From Turbatrix aceti (lineage: Eukaryota > Nematoda > Chromadorea > Rhabditida > Panagrolaimidae), in NCBI GenBank assembly GCA_963969345.1, contig OZ017766.1:8804001-8868000 (forward strand): a stretch of DNA of 64,000 bases, written 5' to 3'. A program made the translations under genes and the position numbers. Under the pieces are notes generated by a model. That model was not told the origin of the DNA, searched no databases, and saw only the letters and a program-made list of their open reading frames with translations. This document shows positions 53,047 to 64,000 of the stretch, in pieces (the stretch's first letter is position 1; the number at the start of each line of letters is the position of its first letter).

Positions 53047-56000
53047 TTAAATCAGAAAAACAAGAGCAAACAAAAGAAGCCACCAGTAGGAAGAATAAGA
53101 ATTGCCAGCATCCAACCAAGTTGAGTAATAGTCTTCGTCGACCGCGCCTTTATCCAATCGGACCTTCCATTCGTGAAGTTCTAAATCTAAACAAAAATTG
53201 CAATTTTTAGCTCTTTTCAGCGTTTGCGAGTAAGTTTTCAACTCACTTAAATCCACGGTTTGTACAAAATAGTATTCTTTGGGCAACGTTGTATCGTATG
53301 TTTCAACCATCAGTTCATAATTCCGTTCATTCTTGATTCTGACGTACGTGACATTGGTTGCTCCGGCTATGAGGGTTTGAATGTACACTGCAGAGTGGTA
53401 TGTGCTTCCTACTTCGGGATTTATGTCGCAGTACATCTTGGACATGGCACCACAGTGGCTACACACAAAAATGGGACTCGATGGGCTGTTGTCGAGACTG
53501 ACGAGTTCGGCGTCGTGGTTCGTTGAGTAGGCGAGCAGCCAGCGAACTGTGCGGCCCCCGAAATCACAGTTCGCAGCTGTCGTTGAACGCTGCTGGACGT
53601 GTACGTAAGCGTTGATGTCGGACCTCTCTTTGACGCTAACTTTGCGCTCAGATCCAGAGTACTTGAAATCAACCTCCAAAGCACAGTACTGAAATTCCAC
53701 GGAGTTGAGGAAGAAGTAGACTGAAAAAAAGAATTTTATTTAACATTATTCGATCACATGTTTTTTTTTTTTAATTTCATACCTTCAATGGAAATGGACT
53801 CCGCATTCTGTCTAATGACCCTTGGAGCAGCAGCCACTTTGACTGCGAGGTTATTGTATGAAAAGTTGCACGGTGTCATGTAGTCCATTGGCGAGAAGAC
53901 GTCGTAAAACGTTTTATTGGAAACGAAGCGAATGGAAAACAGTCGATTAGTTCCTATGGATTTGTAGTACAAAAACAAAGGTGAGTACTTTTTTGCTGTT
54001 GCATCGTAGAAGAAAAATGGCTGCTCGGTGTCTTAAAATTAAAAATTTACAAATTTAAAAAAATTCTTTTTTTTCAATTTTTTGAAGCATCTGATGTTTC
54101 GGAATTCAAAAATTTCTGTGCAGTATTTTCGACTCATTTTGATTTGTTATCGGTAATTTTGACTGAATCCAAAAAGCTTATATGTACAAACAGTAGTAAC
54201 TAAATTTTGAAACAAAGTAATTAATTACTCTTTTTTCTAATTCAGAAACTCTTCCAGCCATTTTGTTTTTTTTGTGATAAAAAAACTTACAATCCTCTTC
54301 GATCTTTGGCACTTCGAATTCACTTCCAAAGGACTGTATGCCTTTTTCGGTTTTTATTGCTCCAATTAATTCTGGCTCAAAATTTTGTATAGGCTTGGCA
54401 TACGGTATTGGAACTGAAAAAAAACATTTGTGATAAATAAAATTTGTTGTTAAATGCATTTTTGAAAACATACATGATTGACTGAAGTTTTTAACAATAT
54501 TGTAGGACAGGACATTTGTTAGCATAGATTGTTTGATAGGACGCAGAATTAATGACATGTTACCCACAGTGCATTTCCGTTCTTCCGGATGCGCTGGATC
54601 GACGTATACTGTTACATTAGTTTTACGATCGCGGTAACTAATTGCGGGATAGTGTGCCATCACATTGGGGTCGCAATCAGGTTGTTTCTGTATATAAATT
54701 ATAATTGTTATATACAATTGTAACTTGAATTTGAATAATCTTACCGTGACTTTAGCATAGTCGTTATAACGATCCACTTCTACATGATTAGCAAAGTTAC
54801 TGGTCGACGTCTTTCCGTATTTACAGGCTTCATATACTACATTATACCATTCTTTATCACCAATCAATTCGCGTAGGATATGTCTTCCGTATTCTGAGGG
54901 TGCATGTTCAACGGTTTTGATACTTTTAACTTTTTTATATTTTTTTTCCTTAACCGCTTCGAAGTAATCTTGCGAGACTAAGTCTGCTGAAACGACATAT
55001 ATATAAGATGTAGAGTTTTTTAGACTTTCAAATATTTTGAGCCAGAATTGTTACCCACCCCCAAAACGTCTAAAAACGCAATACACGGATTTTTAAAAAC
55101 ATCAAATTTTGTTATTCTAGATTCTGAAAGGTTTTTGATAAAAATTGATGCCACGCGCTCTACTCATGGAGAAAAAAGCTGAACATTTTTTTAGTAGGGA
55201 CAGATTGGGTTTTCAGAGGTGCGTTGCACAAAACAAAGGAGTGACCGCAATGAGTTCGTCCATAGACATTTATGATGCGCACTCGAGAAAACGCGCACAG
55301 TTTCGCATCAAGTGACAATAAAAGAGCGTGCGCGCGCGTAAAAGAGGTCATTTTCAGAAAAACACCCTGAAGCCAATTTTTGTTTTCCACGTCCATGGTC
55401 TCTAAAAATTTTCAGCCTTTTTCTCTCTGATCAATTTTTATCAAAAACCTTTCAGAATCCAGAATTACAAAATCCGATGTTTTTAAAAAAGTTCTCTTTT
55501 CCCCCTTGATCCTAAATCCTGTCGCTTAAACATTTTTTTAGAAGCAACTGGAACTTGATTTTTCTTGTTCGTTTTCGAATTTTTCATGAATTTATTTGTT
55601 TCCCGTTTGTTCACTAAATTTTCTGAAAGGATGAAACGAACAAAATTTTGAACGAATTATGAAAATAACCTCTTCGATGTTCGTTCGTGTTCGTTCGCGA
55701 ACAAGATCAAAAATGTTCAGGTTCGTTCGGTTTTTCAAACAATTTTGACAAAAATTGTTCGTGCTCGTTTGCGAACAAAAAAATGGCTGTTCAATCAACC
55801 CAAAAAGTTGTATGTAACATGTATGTAACGTTCAGTTTAAAAAAAATGGGTGACCCCAAATAAATAAATATTTTGGGTCACCCACTTTTAAAAAACGTTC
55901 GTATTAGAACGATTATACACAAACCAAAAACCTTACTTGAGAAAACGTCGCCATCTGACATTACCCACCGAGCTTTGACAATGTTATCGTCGTCTACATA

Positions 56001-56341
56001 GCTGACTTTTATATGTACAGTCCAGGTTGACTCAACAGATGCATCCGTAGCAGTAGCTCCGGAATTCATATTTGACTTTGGAAGGTGACACCACCGATCT
56101 TTGGTATCAGGAATAAAAACTATCCGATCATAGATGTATACCGAGCAGTCGTCGAGGAGCTCGATCTGGAATAGTTCTGCAAAAACAAACACCTAGTATG
56201 TATAATATGTACTATGGTTTTTGGCAATGAAGACAACAGCAAAAACTTACTGTCATACATATCCATAAAGATGCCATCGACGACTGCGGGGCAGGAAAGA
56301 GCAAAGAGCGTTGCGATGAGCGTCAAAGAAGGCCGCAGCAT
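53047..56341 (-). CDS. Large secreted or GPI-anchored surface protein, right-arm copy (590 aa)
   Basis: Eight exons mirror the left copy: 56341..56251, 56176..55937, 54986..54745, 54687..54474, 54413..54291, 54031..53783, 53720..53247 and 53186..53047. All frames and splice sites are intact, and the translated exons show no amino-acid difference that I could find from the left copy. It has the same signal peptide, sequons, CSHCGAMSKMYC cluster and hydrophobic GPI-type C-terminus. The lack of decay in either copy means the duplication is recent, homogenised by gene conversion, or under selection for dosage. Confidence 0.8.
55062..55512. repeat. 0.45-kb intronic palindrome, right arm
   Basis: Mirror copy of the palindrome at 41225..41675, within intron 2 of the right-arm surface-protein gene. 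It has the same GC-rich loop. Confidence 0.7.
55587..55799. mobile_element. GTTCG-rich MITE fragment, right arm
   Basis: Mirror copy of 40938..41150, present before the duplication. Confidence 0.55.
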
Positions 56342-56901
56342 GCTCGTGACGGCAGTTTCTGATCGGCGAAAATTTTTTTCTTCGGCAGAGACAAACTGAC
56401 GAGCGGAAGAGAACTGACACGACTGACGCGATCGTCGGAATCAAGTCCGTATAAATTTGTTTTTCGTGACATGCAAATATGCAAATTTTCAGTTGTTTTC
56501 GTTTATTTTTTTTCAGTTTGGAATCTTGTCATGCAAATTGCCCAACTTGTTTCTGATCAAATTTGTATTTTTTGTCTTCAGTATCCAAAGCAAACACAAA
56601 ACCCTTGAAATGCTTTTTCCAAAATTTTTCTCTAGTGCAAATTATTTTTTTCAGAAAAACGTTATTCAGAGTTTTTTGGGCAACAATCGTTGTATTATTA
56701 TTCATCATGTTTACCGTGGTTGTTCGGGATGTAAATACATACTATGTGTAATATTTTTGAGTGTATAGGGAAACAGGAATCACCAAGAAGCGGTGTTGAT
56801 TCACAGTAAAAATGTTAACAACGCAGAAAAAGAAAATATAAAAAACGCATAGAAACGAAAAAGCGTACATACGAAGTTGTATTACATATTTTTGCATTAC
56901 A

Positions 56902-57252
56902 ATGAGCAAGCCACAGGATACAACTGTTAACATTTTTCTACCACTCGCAATTATTATTTTATTAACTTTCATCGCAGTTTTCGTCCTTGTCATTTTCTTT
57001 AGACGCCAAACTTTTCACAAACAGTAAGATTTGCCAAATTGCCTAAAAACATTTTAATGTTTTAAAATTAAAATTAAAATAGTTCCATAAAAATTTTTTG
57101 AACGCTTCTTTTCAATTTTCATATTTAAAATTTATTATGTTTTCAGAACGAACACTCACGAAACCACCACGATCCAAACGGTCGCTACTCTTCCCACGCA
57201 AAAAGACCAGGACGAAGAGAATGTCTACTGGCGCTGCATTTTCGTCGTGTAA
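56902..57252 (+). CDS. Single-pass membrane microprotein, right-arm copy (75 aa)
   Basis: Exons 56902..57023 and 57147..57252 mirror the left-arm gene. The predicted protein is the same: short polar N-terminus, one membrane helix, Thr/Gln-rich tail ending NVYWRCIFVV. It is divergent from the right-arm 590-aa gene across a 560-bp spacer. Confidence 0.65.
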
Positions 57253-57403
57253 ATTTTTTTAATTTGTGTATCAACTTTTTTCGTCTATTATAATTTTTGT
57301 TTTAACTTTATTTACTGTGAACTATTAAAAAATGATAAATACTATTTCATTGTTGTGATTATTATATGTACTTTTTAAAATAAATAAATTTGTTTGCTGC
57401 AAT

Positions 57404-57731
57404 CAGGGTTTTCGACCGCTCCTGAGCGGGAACGGAGCGAGTGCACAAATCTTGAAGGAGCGAGAGGTGAAAGCAACTTGAGTTCAAAAAACACAAACAA
57501 TTTATGGCAATTTGTCTGATTTTTTTTTTATCATTTCTCTTCGCTTTCGAGTATTTGTCACTAAAATTTGTCCAAACACCTGAAAAGCCTTTGAATTTGA
57601 ACTTTTTTCCCCTATTTGGCTAAAAATTTTTGAAATTTTACTTTGAGCGCTACCGATTTTTGTTCCGCTCCCGTTCTGCTCATGAGCGGGAGCGGAGCGA
57701 GCGGTACAAAAAGACAAATTAGAAAACCCTG
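57404..57731. mobile_element. hAT-type non-autonomous element, right-arm copy
   Basis: Mirror of 39006..39333 with the same CAGGGTTTTC termini and ATTGCAGC duplication. It differs by isolated substitutions in the subterminal GC-rich repeats (for example near 57675). Confidence 0.85.
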
Positions 57732-58090
57732 GCTGCAATATATAATTTTATTTCAGATTATTGTATACGATTATTCAGTTTTCGTATGACATTTTTTGTT
57801 TGGTTACCGCATCTATTTTTGCAAATATAGTAACTTGTTTGTTTGACCACAGTCTTTTTTTGGTACGTACACGGATTTTCGTTGTTAGCGACATAATTTA
57901 AAAACAAGCGCGTTCTCGTGTTCGTTTGATCAGTCTTTTTTTTTGACTTCCGGGTACGTTCGTCTTTTTTTGCTTTGTTTTTTGTCGACAAAGGAGGAAA
58001 TTGTGTTTCTTTGTTCCGACATGGCTTTATAAAGGTAGAACTGATCCGAAAAAAATGATAATTCAATATAATTGTTCCACTGGCTTCCAA

Positions 58091-59141
58091 ATGGCTTTTT
58101 CTGGATTTACTTTTTTTTTCTTTGTTGCGGGAGTCAAAATTGGAGAAATTTATGCTGATGGAGGAAATTATTCGAGTTTTACTGTTAGTTTTGTTTTTTT
58201 CAATACTTTTTACAAAATCCTGCAAATATTGTTTCTAAAAAAATGTTTTCAAATTGATTTCAGCTTTTTTAGCTTTTATCGTTTTTGAAAAACTTTTTAC
58301 CGTTTTTTTTCTCAATTAAATAATCGTTTTACTTTTTTTCATCAATTTTGAAAATGATAGAACAATTTTGTTGCTTCCACGTCGTTTTTTTTGATTCCGG
58401 CAAATCCAGAAAAAAAACTGAAGCAATGAGATCAAAAATTTTTAAAAAGATATTTACTCGAAATTTACGGATGGATGAATTTTTCAGATTTTTACGACAT
58501 AAAAATTAAAAAGAACAAAAAAATCTGTTTTTAACGCTTTGAAGATTTTATATTTTTAACTTTTTATAATTTTTTTAAATGAACATTTTTTTGTTAATTT
58601 TTTTTTATTTTGGAAATAAATTTTTTAAACAAATACCAATTTTTTAGTATTTTGTTTGATCCAGACAGAAAAAACCCTAACAAAATCCAAATTTCAGCCT
58701 CTCGAGCAACAACTGATCAGCCTCTCTCCCTCCGAATTCCGACCCTACATCTCGGCGTTTGCGACCAAATTCCCGTCAGTCATCGACGAAGGCTTTGCAC
58801 TCCTCCACGGCCTCTGCGGGCCCTGCCACGACGGATATGCCAGTCTCCAGGGCCTCCTAGCCGAGACATCCGTAAAAACGACCCTCGACTCGCTCTGCAT
58901 TCTGCCGGCATCCGTGCTCTCGCCCCCAATCTGCCAGATGGGAATCACGACTCTCATCTGGGCGATCGAAGCGACGCCTGCTACGGCTGTCTGTGATCCG
59001 CTGCCAATCTGCTGGACAACTGAAACTCTGGCTGCCGATGCCGAACTTTTCAAGACTTTTGTCAATAATACCATTGCTTTTTATCGGAGCGCAGAAACCA
59101 TTTTTCCAGGTTTGCCGTCGTTGAATCTGATTATTTCCTGA
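58091..59141 (+). CDS. Secreted Cys-containing protein, right-arm copy (178 aa)
   Basis: Exon 1 is 58091..58183 (signal peptide) and exon 2 is 58698..59141. The frame is intact. It differs from the left copy by at least K for I in the signal-peptide exon and A for V in the GLL-ETS segment. The intron is about 70 bp different in length between arms because of an indel near 58.2 kb. Confidence 0.7.
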
Positions 59142-59585
59142 ATTTTATATTTTTTTGTAGATAAGTTTCACGATATAAAAAAGCTAAAAAAGCATTTGAA
59201 TTATGAGTTTGACAGAATTTTCAAATCCAAAAAAAAAATCATGTCAAAAATTGCAAAATTGATTGGAAAATTTTTTTATGTGACAAATAAAAAAAAATTA
59301 AATTAAATTACCCACGAACAAAAGTTTTTGTCATTAATAAAAACATTTAAAAAAACATTTATTTTGGATTTTGAAAAAAATCCTATTAATTTAAAAAATC
59401 GTTTTTTGGGTTTAAAAAAACAGCCGTACAAACTTTTTTAAACAAAAACGTAAAAAATATTTTTTTTTGCGTTTGAAAAGATAAAAAAAATTTAAATAAA
59501 TACATATTTTTCAAAAAAAATCGAAAAATTGTTAAAGACATGTTTTTGGAATTTTCATAGCAAAATTATTGACATTTTTGTTCTA

Positions 59586-60557
59586 AAAAGTTCCGAAAAC
59601 GTTTTTTTAAACATTTATTTTTGATCAAAAATTGTCCCACAATTCTGTTATAACAAACCTATCAAAATACTTCAAATAAATATTATCTAATTCTATCTTG
59701 AAAAAATAAATTCAAAAATTCAATTCTATATTACAATTCTAACTTGAAAAAATAAAAAATTCTAAATTTGGCCCAAAATCAGAGCAACGAAAGATTTATG
59801 AGCATGTCAAACAAAAATACAGCAATTGCAATTGTAGCTCGTAAAAACACAAATTTTATTTATGTATGTGTCGCCGATACATAACAGTCGTTTTTTTGTT
59901 CAAGAACTTTCTTCTTTTGACGTCTCTGAAAGTTGTTTATTGACGACTCGATGGATCCTGTCTCCGATGTCACTGACTGAGGATGGGTTTACGACATGTT
60001 TTCTTTCGTGTTTTGACGATGGTGTCGTAACGATGGGAATGTGAACTGAACTGAACTGGCGTTGACTTTCAGGTGAGACGTGAGACGTGAGACGTATAAC
60101 AATCTACGACCTGGAAAGAAGTATAAAAAAAACGGATTGAAAAGTGCATAAAAATAAATAGTCATAGTAACACTATTCAAAAACATGAAAAAACAGATTT
60201 TTGGGGTATGCAACAAAAAATGATTTTTTGAAAATTAATTTGGTAAATTTGTTTTTCAAAAAATGGTAGATTTTTTTCGTTATTTTCGGACGCTATAAAT
60301 ACAAAATTGAGTGTAAAAAAGTTGTAAAACTGCATTTAAATTCATAAAAAATACAATTTTTGAAATAAAAAAATATGAAAAATTGCATTTTTTGTTCGCA
60401 TTTTGTTTTTTTTTAATATTTACGATGCACCGTTGCAATTTTTTTTAAATCTATGGTTTTTGGTCGTTTTTTTTGTGTCCAAAACGAAATCAAAAAAAAC
60501 AATAAAAAATAGATTTTTAGTGTTTTTTAGATTTTATAAATTAAAATTTTTATTTTT
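59586..60557. other. Spacer without recognisable gene
   Basis: A/T-rich. A 60-codon frame at 59862-60044 has no splice or family support. A short (gagacgt)n triplet repeat lies near 60073-60095. Confidence 0.45.
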
Positions 60558-61363
60558 ATAATGGTTAAAGATAGGACGCGCTCGCTGCCTGCACTCTCTC
60601 TGCTCTCACTGGTCCCTCACTAGTTTCTTTTCGTACAGCGCACGGTGCTCTCTTTCGCGCGCCTCCGGCAGTGGCCTGGTCCAAATTTAAATGTTTTACT
60701 TTTTTGTTTGAGATTTGTATTTGTGATATTATTTGAAACATTTTGATGCATTTTTTGAAATTATCGGACAAAATTTGATCAAAATCGAGTAGGGTACGGT
60801 AGAAAAAATCCACAGATCTTCAAAATGCCGCACAAATCCTGAAATTGTCAGTATAGACTAAAAACTAAATTTCCTTTCGAATGGCATGCTCAATTTTTTG
60901 ATATTGAATCAATAAATGCCCAAAAAAACGTTTTTTTTCGGAAATTTGAAAATTTCGGAACTTTTAAGAACTTTGATCAAAAAATGAATATCACCAATCG
61001 ATACAGCAGTATCTTTTCTATCTACAACCAAGTTTTCAGTTACTTACCGTATCGCTTGGTCATACGGTAGCGATTCTCCCGAACCCTACTTGTTAAAACG
61101 CCTGAGGCCGTGGTGAAGCATTTCTTAACAAAACGCGAAAAAACATCTTGTAGGAATTTTTTCGGCCTACAAAACGGTGTAACCCCTGAATTTGTATCTA
61201 TTTTTTTGGCTTCACAATATTAATTCGCGCAACATACACTCATTTTGGGTTTCAATTTTCCGAAAAAAGGCGCGAGAAAGAGAGCACCGCGCGCTGTGCG
61301 AAAAGAAACCACTGAGAGCAGCGAGAGTGCAGGCAGCGAGCGCGTCTTATTTTTGACCATTAT
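60558..61363. mobile_element. ~0.8-kb element with ~110-bp terminal inverted repeats
   Basis: The left end reads ataatggttaaagatagg then acgcgctcgctgcctgcact, tctgctctcactgg, tttcttttcgtacagcgc and ggtgctctctttcgcgcg. The right end carries the reverse complement of the same string with few changes and without a 10-bp insertion. The interior is A/T-rich and non-coding. This has the layout of a non-autonomous DNA transposon. I could not fix a target duplication. Confidence 0.7.
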
Positions 61364-63703
61364 CCGACCCTTCACAGCTACAAATGCCCCGATATCGCCA
61401 TTGGCTCGACCACTTATTTTTTTTTCATTGATTCGATAATACGTAGAAAAAAACGGGCTACAAGATAGGCTTGTCAAACCCGTTCCGGTGGATATTACAC
61501 GGACGCTGCAAAATTTTTAGTAAACGTAAAATTAATAAAAAAATACTTGCAGATGTTTTTTAAAAATTCTGAGTATGTCACTGAATTCCCCTTCCCCCAA
61601 AACCCCTGTATAAAAATTTCCAAATCTTTACATTTCCAAAGAAACTTGTGGAATAATTTTGATGAAAAACACTTCTGAAGCCAAATCTCCAGAATTCGAT
61701 TATTTTAAATCAAAATATCGCGGTTTTAGACCTTGCCCCATAAGGCCTACAACTTAGACTCAAAACATTTGAAAGTGTAAAAAGTGCTGGGTCGTCCATC
61801 CTAAATTTTCTCGCAGAGTCTGTCTTAAACATTTCCAAAATGGGTTTGTTTTGGATTTTGACATTTTTTTCTAAAAACGTGTTCTTTTTTTTTGGCCAAA
61901 ATTGCGGTTACAAATCACAATTTTTGTAGTTATCGTTCGCAACTATGGAGTATGAAGCGTGCACGCTAATTAATCAATTAATTAATTACATGGCTTCACC
62001 TTTACTTAGTTAAAAACACCAAAAAAACAATAGACCAAAATTTTGATTTGATAACGTAAAAATATTTATGTATCATATTTGTTCAATAAAATCTGGGACA
62101 TAATAACGTAACGTGAATATTTTTTTCTTTTGTTTGTCGTGTCTTTTTTTTGTGTCCTGGCGACAGCTGATTAACAAACTATAGTAAAAATGTATATTTA
62201 CAACCGGCGACAGACAGGTTTTGTTGTTTTTGTTTTGTTGATTTACTAATAAATAAATACTTACATAATTTTTGCGACAAAAAAATGAAAAAGGTAAAAT
62301 AAATAAATATTAAAAATGCAAAGCAGTACAAAAAAGGTGTTTTAAAAAGCTTCAAAACACTCTTATCACCGTGGACCGACTCGTCTGGCTCGTCTGAAGG
62401 GTCCTTAAGCGTCATAAAATTTTTACGATTTCAACGAACTTGAAAATATCGAGTTGAAGCAATCGTAAATAAAAAATTTTGGGTTTTTTTTAATAATTTT
62501 CTTTTTTTTGTTTGAAAATTTGTTATATTTTTACTAGCTTTAAACTGGTCTGATTCTCGCGTGAACAGGTGAGAACAGGTGAGGAAGCAAAATTGCAGCG
62601 TTATCAAAAAAAAATTTTTTGTGTATGATAAAAATTTTGCACTGTCAGAAGAGATGAGATGGCTTAGTCGGCCCCCGGCCGGCCCCCTTCCGCCACCATC
62701 GATGTCGTACGCCGTGGCTGTTTCGTTGCCTTAAGCGTTTGCTAGCGTAGCACAGGTGATCATCCATCCCATTGTTTTGAAAATTTCGTTGACACAGGCC
62801 TCAGCCAGCCTCCAGCCAGCGCGATTGTTTCTGTGTTGTTTCCGACTGATTAAAAAAAAAAAACGACACACAAAAAAAATCTTGTTTTACGCGTGGAAAC
62901 AAAAAAAATAAGAAAAACAAAAAAATTCTTTTTTACGTGGATAATTTTTTTTATGTGGAATTTTTGGGGTACAGGTGAACTAATGCGATTGTACAAAAAA
63001 ATGGTGAAAAAAAAAAATTTTACGTTGATTCGTTGCCAAAATTTTTTTTGCGCAGAAAAAAACTAATTTTTAGAGTTCAAATGAACTAATGCGCTCGTGC
63101 TTTTTTTAAAAGTATTTATCATAGAAAAAAAGTTGTTCAGTAACAAAACACAAACAATTTTTTTTTTTGAGTTCAGGTGAACGAACAAACTAATGCGTTT
63201 GTGCAACAACAAAAAAAATTGTTTGTGATTTGATTTTTACGACGACAAAAACACAAAAAAACTTGAAAACGCAGACGCAGCATAAAAAACAGTTGTTGTT
63301 TGCGAAAAAGTGAACAAGTATGTATTTAGATATTTTTTTGCGTTCGTTTTTTTTTAACGGTTGATGTGATAGTAGCAGCGACGAATGCGACCTGGACTGG
63401 GACTGGGACCGATGATCAACTCCCGGCTGGCGCCGGTGTTGAGGAGACAGAGACGAAGACGAGAACAACAACATCTGGCAACAATCGTTGTTCACTGACA
63501 CAAACCCTCGCCCAGGTAAAACGAACGAACAACCAAACAATTTATGATCTTCAATTTTTTATTTTTCAATTTATAAAAAAAATTATTAAATACAAAAAAA
63601 AGAAATAATTCGAACAAAACAAAAAATACCCGAAAATGTAGAATAGAAATTTTTTGGGGAGGAGAAAAAGATGGCACGGATGAACAAGCATCCTGGAGAT
63701 GAG
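61364..63703. other. Spacer downstream of the ATG8 gene
   Basis: The stretch 61560-61860 resembles a diverged arm of the 26-kb palindrome family (ctgaagccaaatctccagaattcg, cctacaact, tctcgcagagtctgtc). A GC-richer patch at 62640-62840 and a short open stretch at 63366-63515 ending in a possible donor (CCCAG|GTAAAA) are not assigned to any gene. Confidence 0.4.
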
Positions 63704-64000
63704 TTAACCCATAACGGATTCCTCGTAGTAGAAAACGTAGAGAAACTTATCGTCATCCGGCCTACCCTGACCCGGTCGATGGTAGTAAAGCTGTCCGATT
63801 GTAGCCGATACCGGTGGCACCTCATCATTGATGATAAAAAAAATACTCTCACTAGGTGATATTTGAATTTTTTTTCTCAGCGTATGCATGAGTTGACCAA
63901 CGGTGAGATCGCGTTGTACGTTGAATTTGGTAGACTGGGGTAGAGCAGGAAGCTGAGAGGTTGGAGCTCTCTCCATGATGACAGGTACCCGATTGGGGTG
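63704..64000 (-). CDS. ATG8 family autophagy protein, GABARAP/LGG-1-like (C-terminal 98 aa, 5' end outside window)
   Basis: The frame enters from the right edge as HPNRVPVIMERAP and runs to a stop at 63704. It spans nearly the whole ubiquitin-like fold: NRVPVIMERAP, STKFNVQRDLTVGQLMHTLRKKI, ESIFFIINDEVPP, SATIGQLYYH and FLYVFYYEESVMG. PVI.E.AP, DLTVGQ, P..SAT.GQLY and EESV.G match the GABARAP/LGG-1 branch better than LC3/LGG-2. These proteins are conjugated to phosphatidylethanolamine on autophagic membranes through the C-terminal Gly. Here the stop codon follows that Gly directly, so no Atg4 priming cleavage would be needed. An insertion (HRPGQGRPDDD) lengthens the loop before the last strand. 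It may therefore be a divergent paralogue. The first exon or exons lie beyond the window. Confidence 0.88.
   Translation of the reverse strand, partial: HPNRVPVIMERAPTSQLPALPQSTKFNVQRDLTVGQLMHTLRKKIQISPSESIFFIINDEVPPVSATIGQLYYHRPGQGRPDDDKFLYVFYYEESVMG

Larger units (their letters stand above)
52830..59585. repeat. Inverted duplication, right arm (~6.7 kb)
   Basis: Reverse complement of 37215..43907, with paired positions summing to 96737 over the inner 5 kb. It contains second copies of all three arm genes with intact frames and splice sites, and the same hAT element with the same target duplication. Confidence 0.93.

Noticed and set aside
63366..63515. Possible plus-strand exon ending CCCAG|GTAAAA
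   Set aside because: No partner exon on the plus strand before the oppositely oriented ATG8 gene.
1..64000. CRISPR arrays, bacterial operons, rRNA or tRNA genes
   Set aside because: None seen; the tandem arrays present lack the repeat-spacer structure and the genes are clearly eukaryotic and intron-containing.

Overview
The window is eukaryotic nuclear DNA, very rich in A/T homopolymer runs, with multi-exon genes separated by repeat-laden introns and spacers. Introns follow GT...TTTTCAG rules, and the window carries a seven-transmembrane receptor resembling the nematode Sra/Srab/Srb chemoreceptor superfamily. I therefore read it as a free-living-type nematode genome; the species is not identifiable from sequence alone. 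All exon models below were built by hand from splice consensus and reading-frame phase. They have no transcript support.

Layout. 1-2 kb: the 5' end of a minus-strand gene that may be a PARG1/GMIP-type RhoGAP. 2-13.9 kb: no convincing gene; it holds foldback elements, simple repeats, diverged direct repeats and a 41-bp tandem repeat. 13.9-25.8 kb: a complete 16-exon cohesin SMC1 gene on the minus strand. Its hinge intron hosts a nested, oppositely oriented 3-exon gene that I do not recognise, plus a foldback element. 26-27 kb: a 1.06-kb near-perfect palindrome just upstream of SMC1. 27.5-36.8 kb: a run of small accessory genes. These are a secreted Gly/Tyr/Gln repeat protein, a small Ser/Pro-rich protein, a two-domain nematode protein with a proline-rich linker, a serpentine receptor with a duplicated internal exon, and a secreted Tyr/Gly-rich peptide precursor.

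37.2-59.6 kb: the most striking structure, a large inverted duplication. Two nearly identical arms (about 37.2-43.9 kb and 52.8-59.6 kb) each carry the same three genes: a secreted Cys-containing protein, a 75-aa membrane protein and a 590-aa surface protein. The arms flank a spacer holding a single-copy gene, the ribosome-biogenesis helicase DDX49/Dbp8. The third intron of DDX49 contains a foldback element that was itself interrupted by a 5.1-kb Ty3/gypsy LTR retrotransposon with indistinguishable 315-bp LTRs and a perfect 5-bp target duplication. The inner breakpoint of the inverted duplication lies inside another foldback element, which suggests a palindrome-mediated origin.

59.6-64 kb: mostly non-coding, with an 0.8-kb element bearing long terminal inverted repeats. 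At the right edge is the 3' part of an ATG8 (GABARAP/LGG-1-like) gene whose stop codon directly follows the conserved C-terminal glycine.

The conserved genes (SMC1, DDX49, ATG8) are housekeeping functions without an obvious joint pathway. The rest is lineage-specific secreted or surface genes and non-autonomous repeats that form hairpins. Hairpin-forming DNA is the unifying theme: at least five families of inverted-repeat elements sit in introns, near promoters and at a duplication breakpoint.
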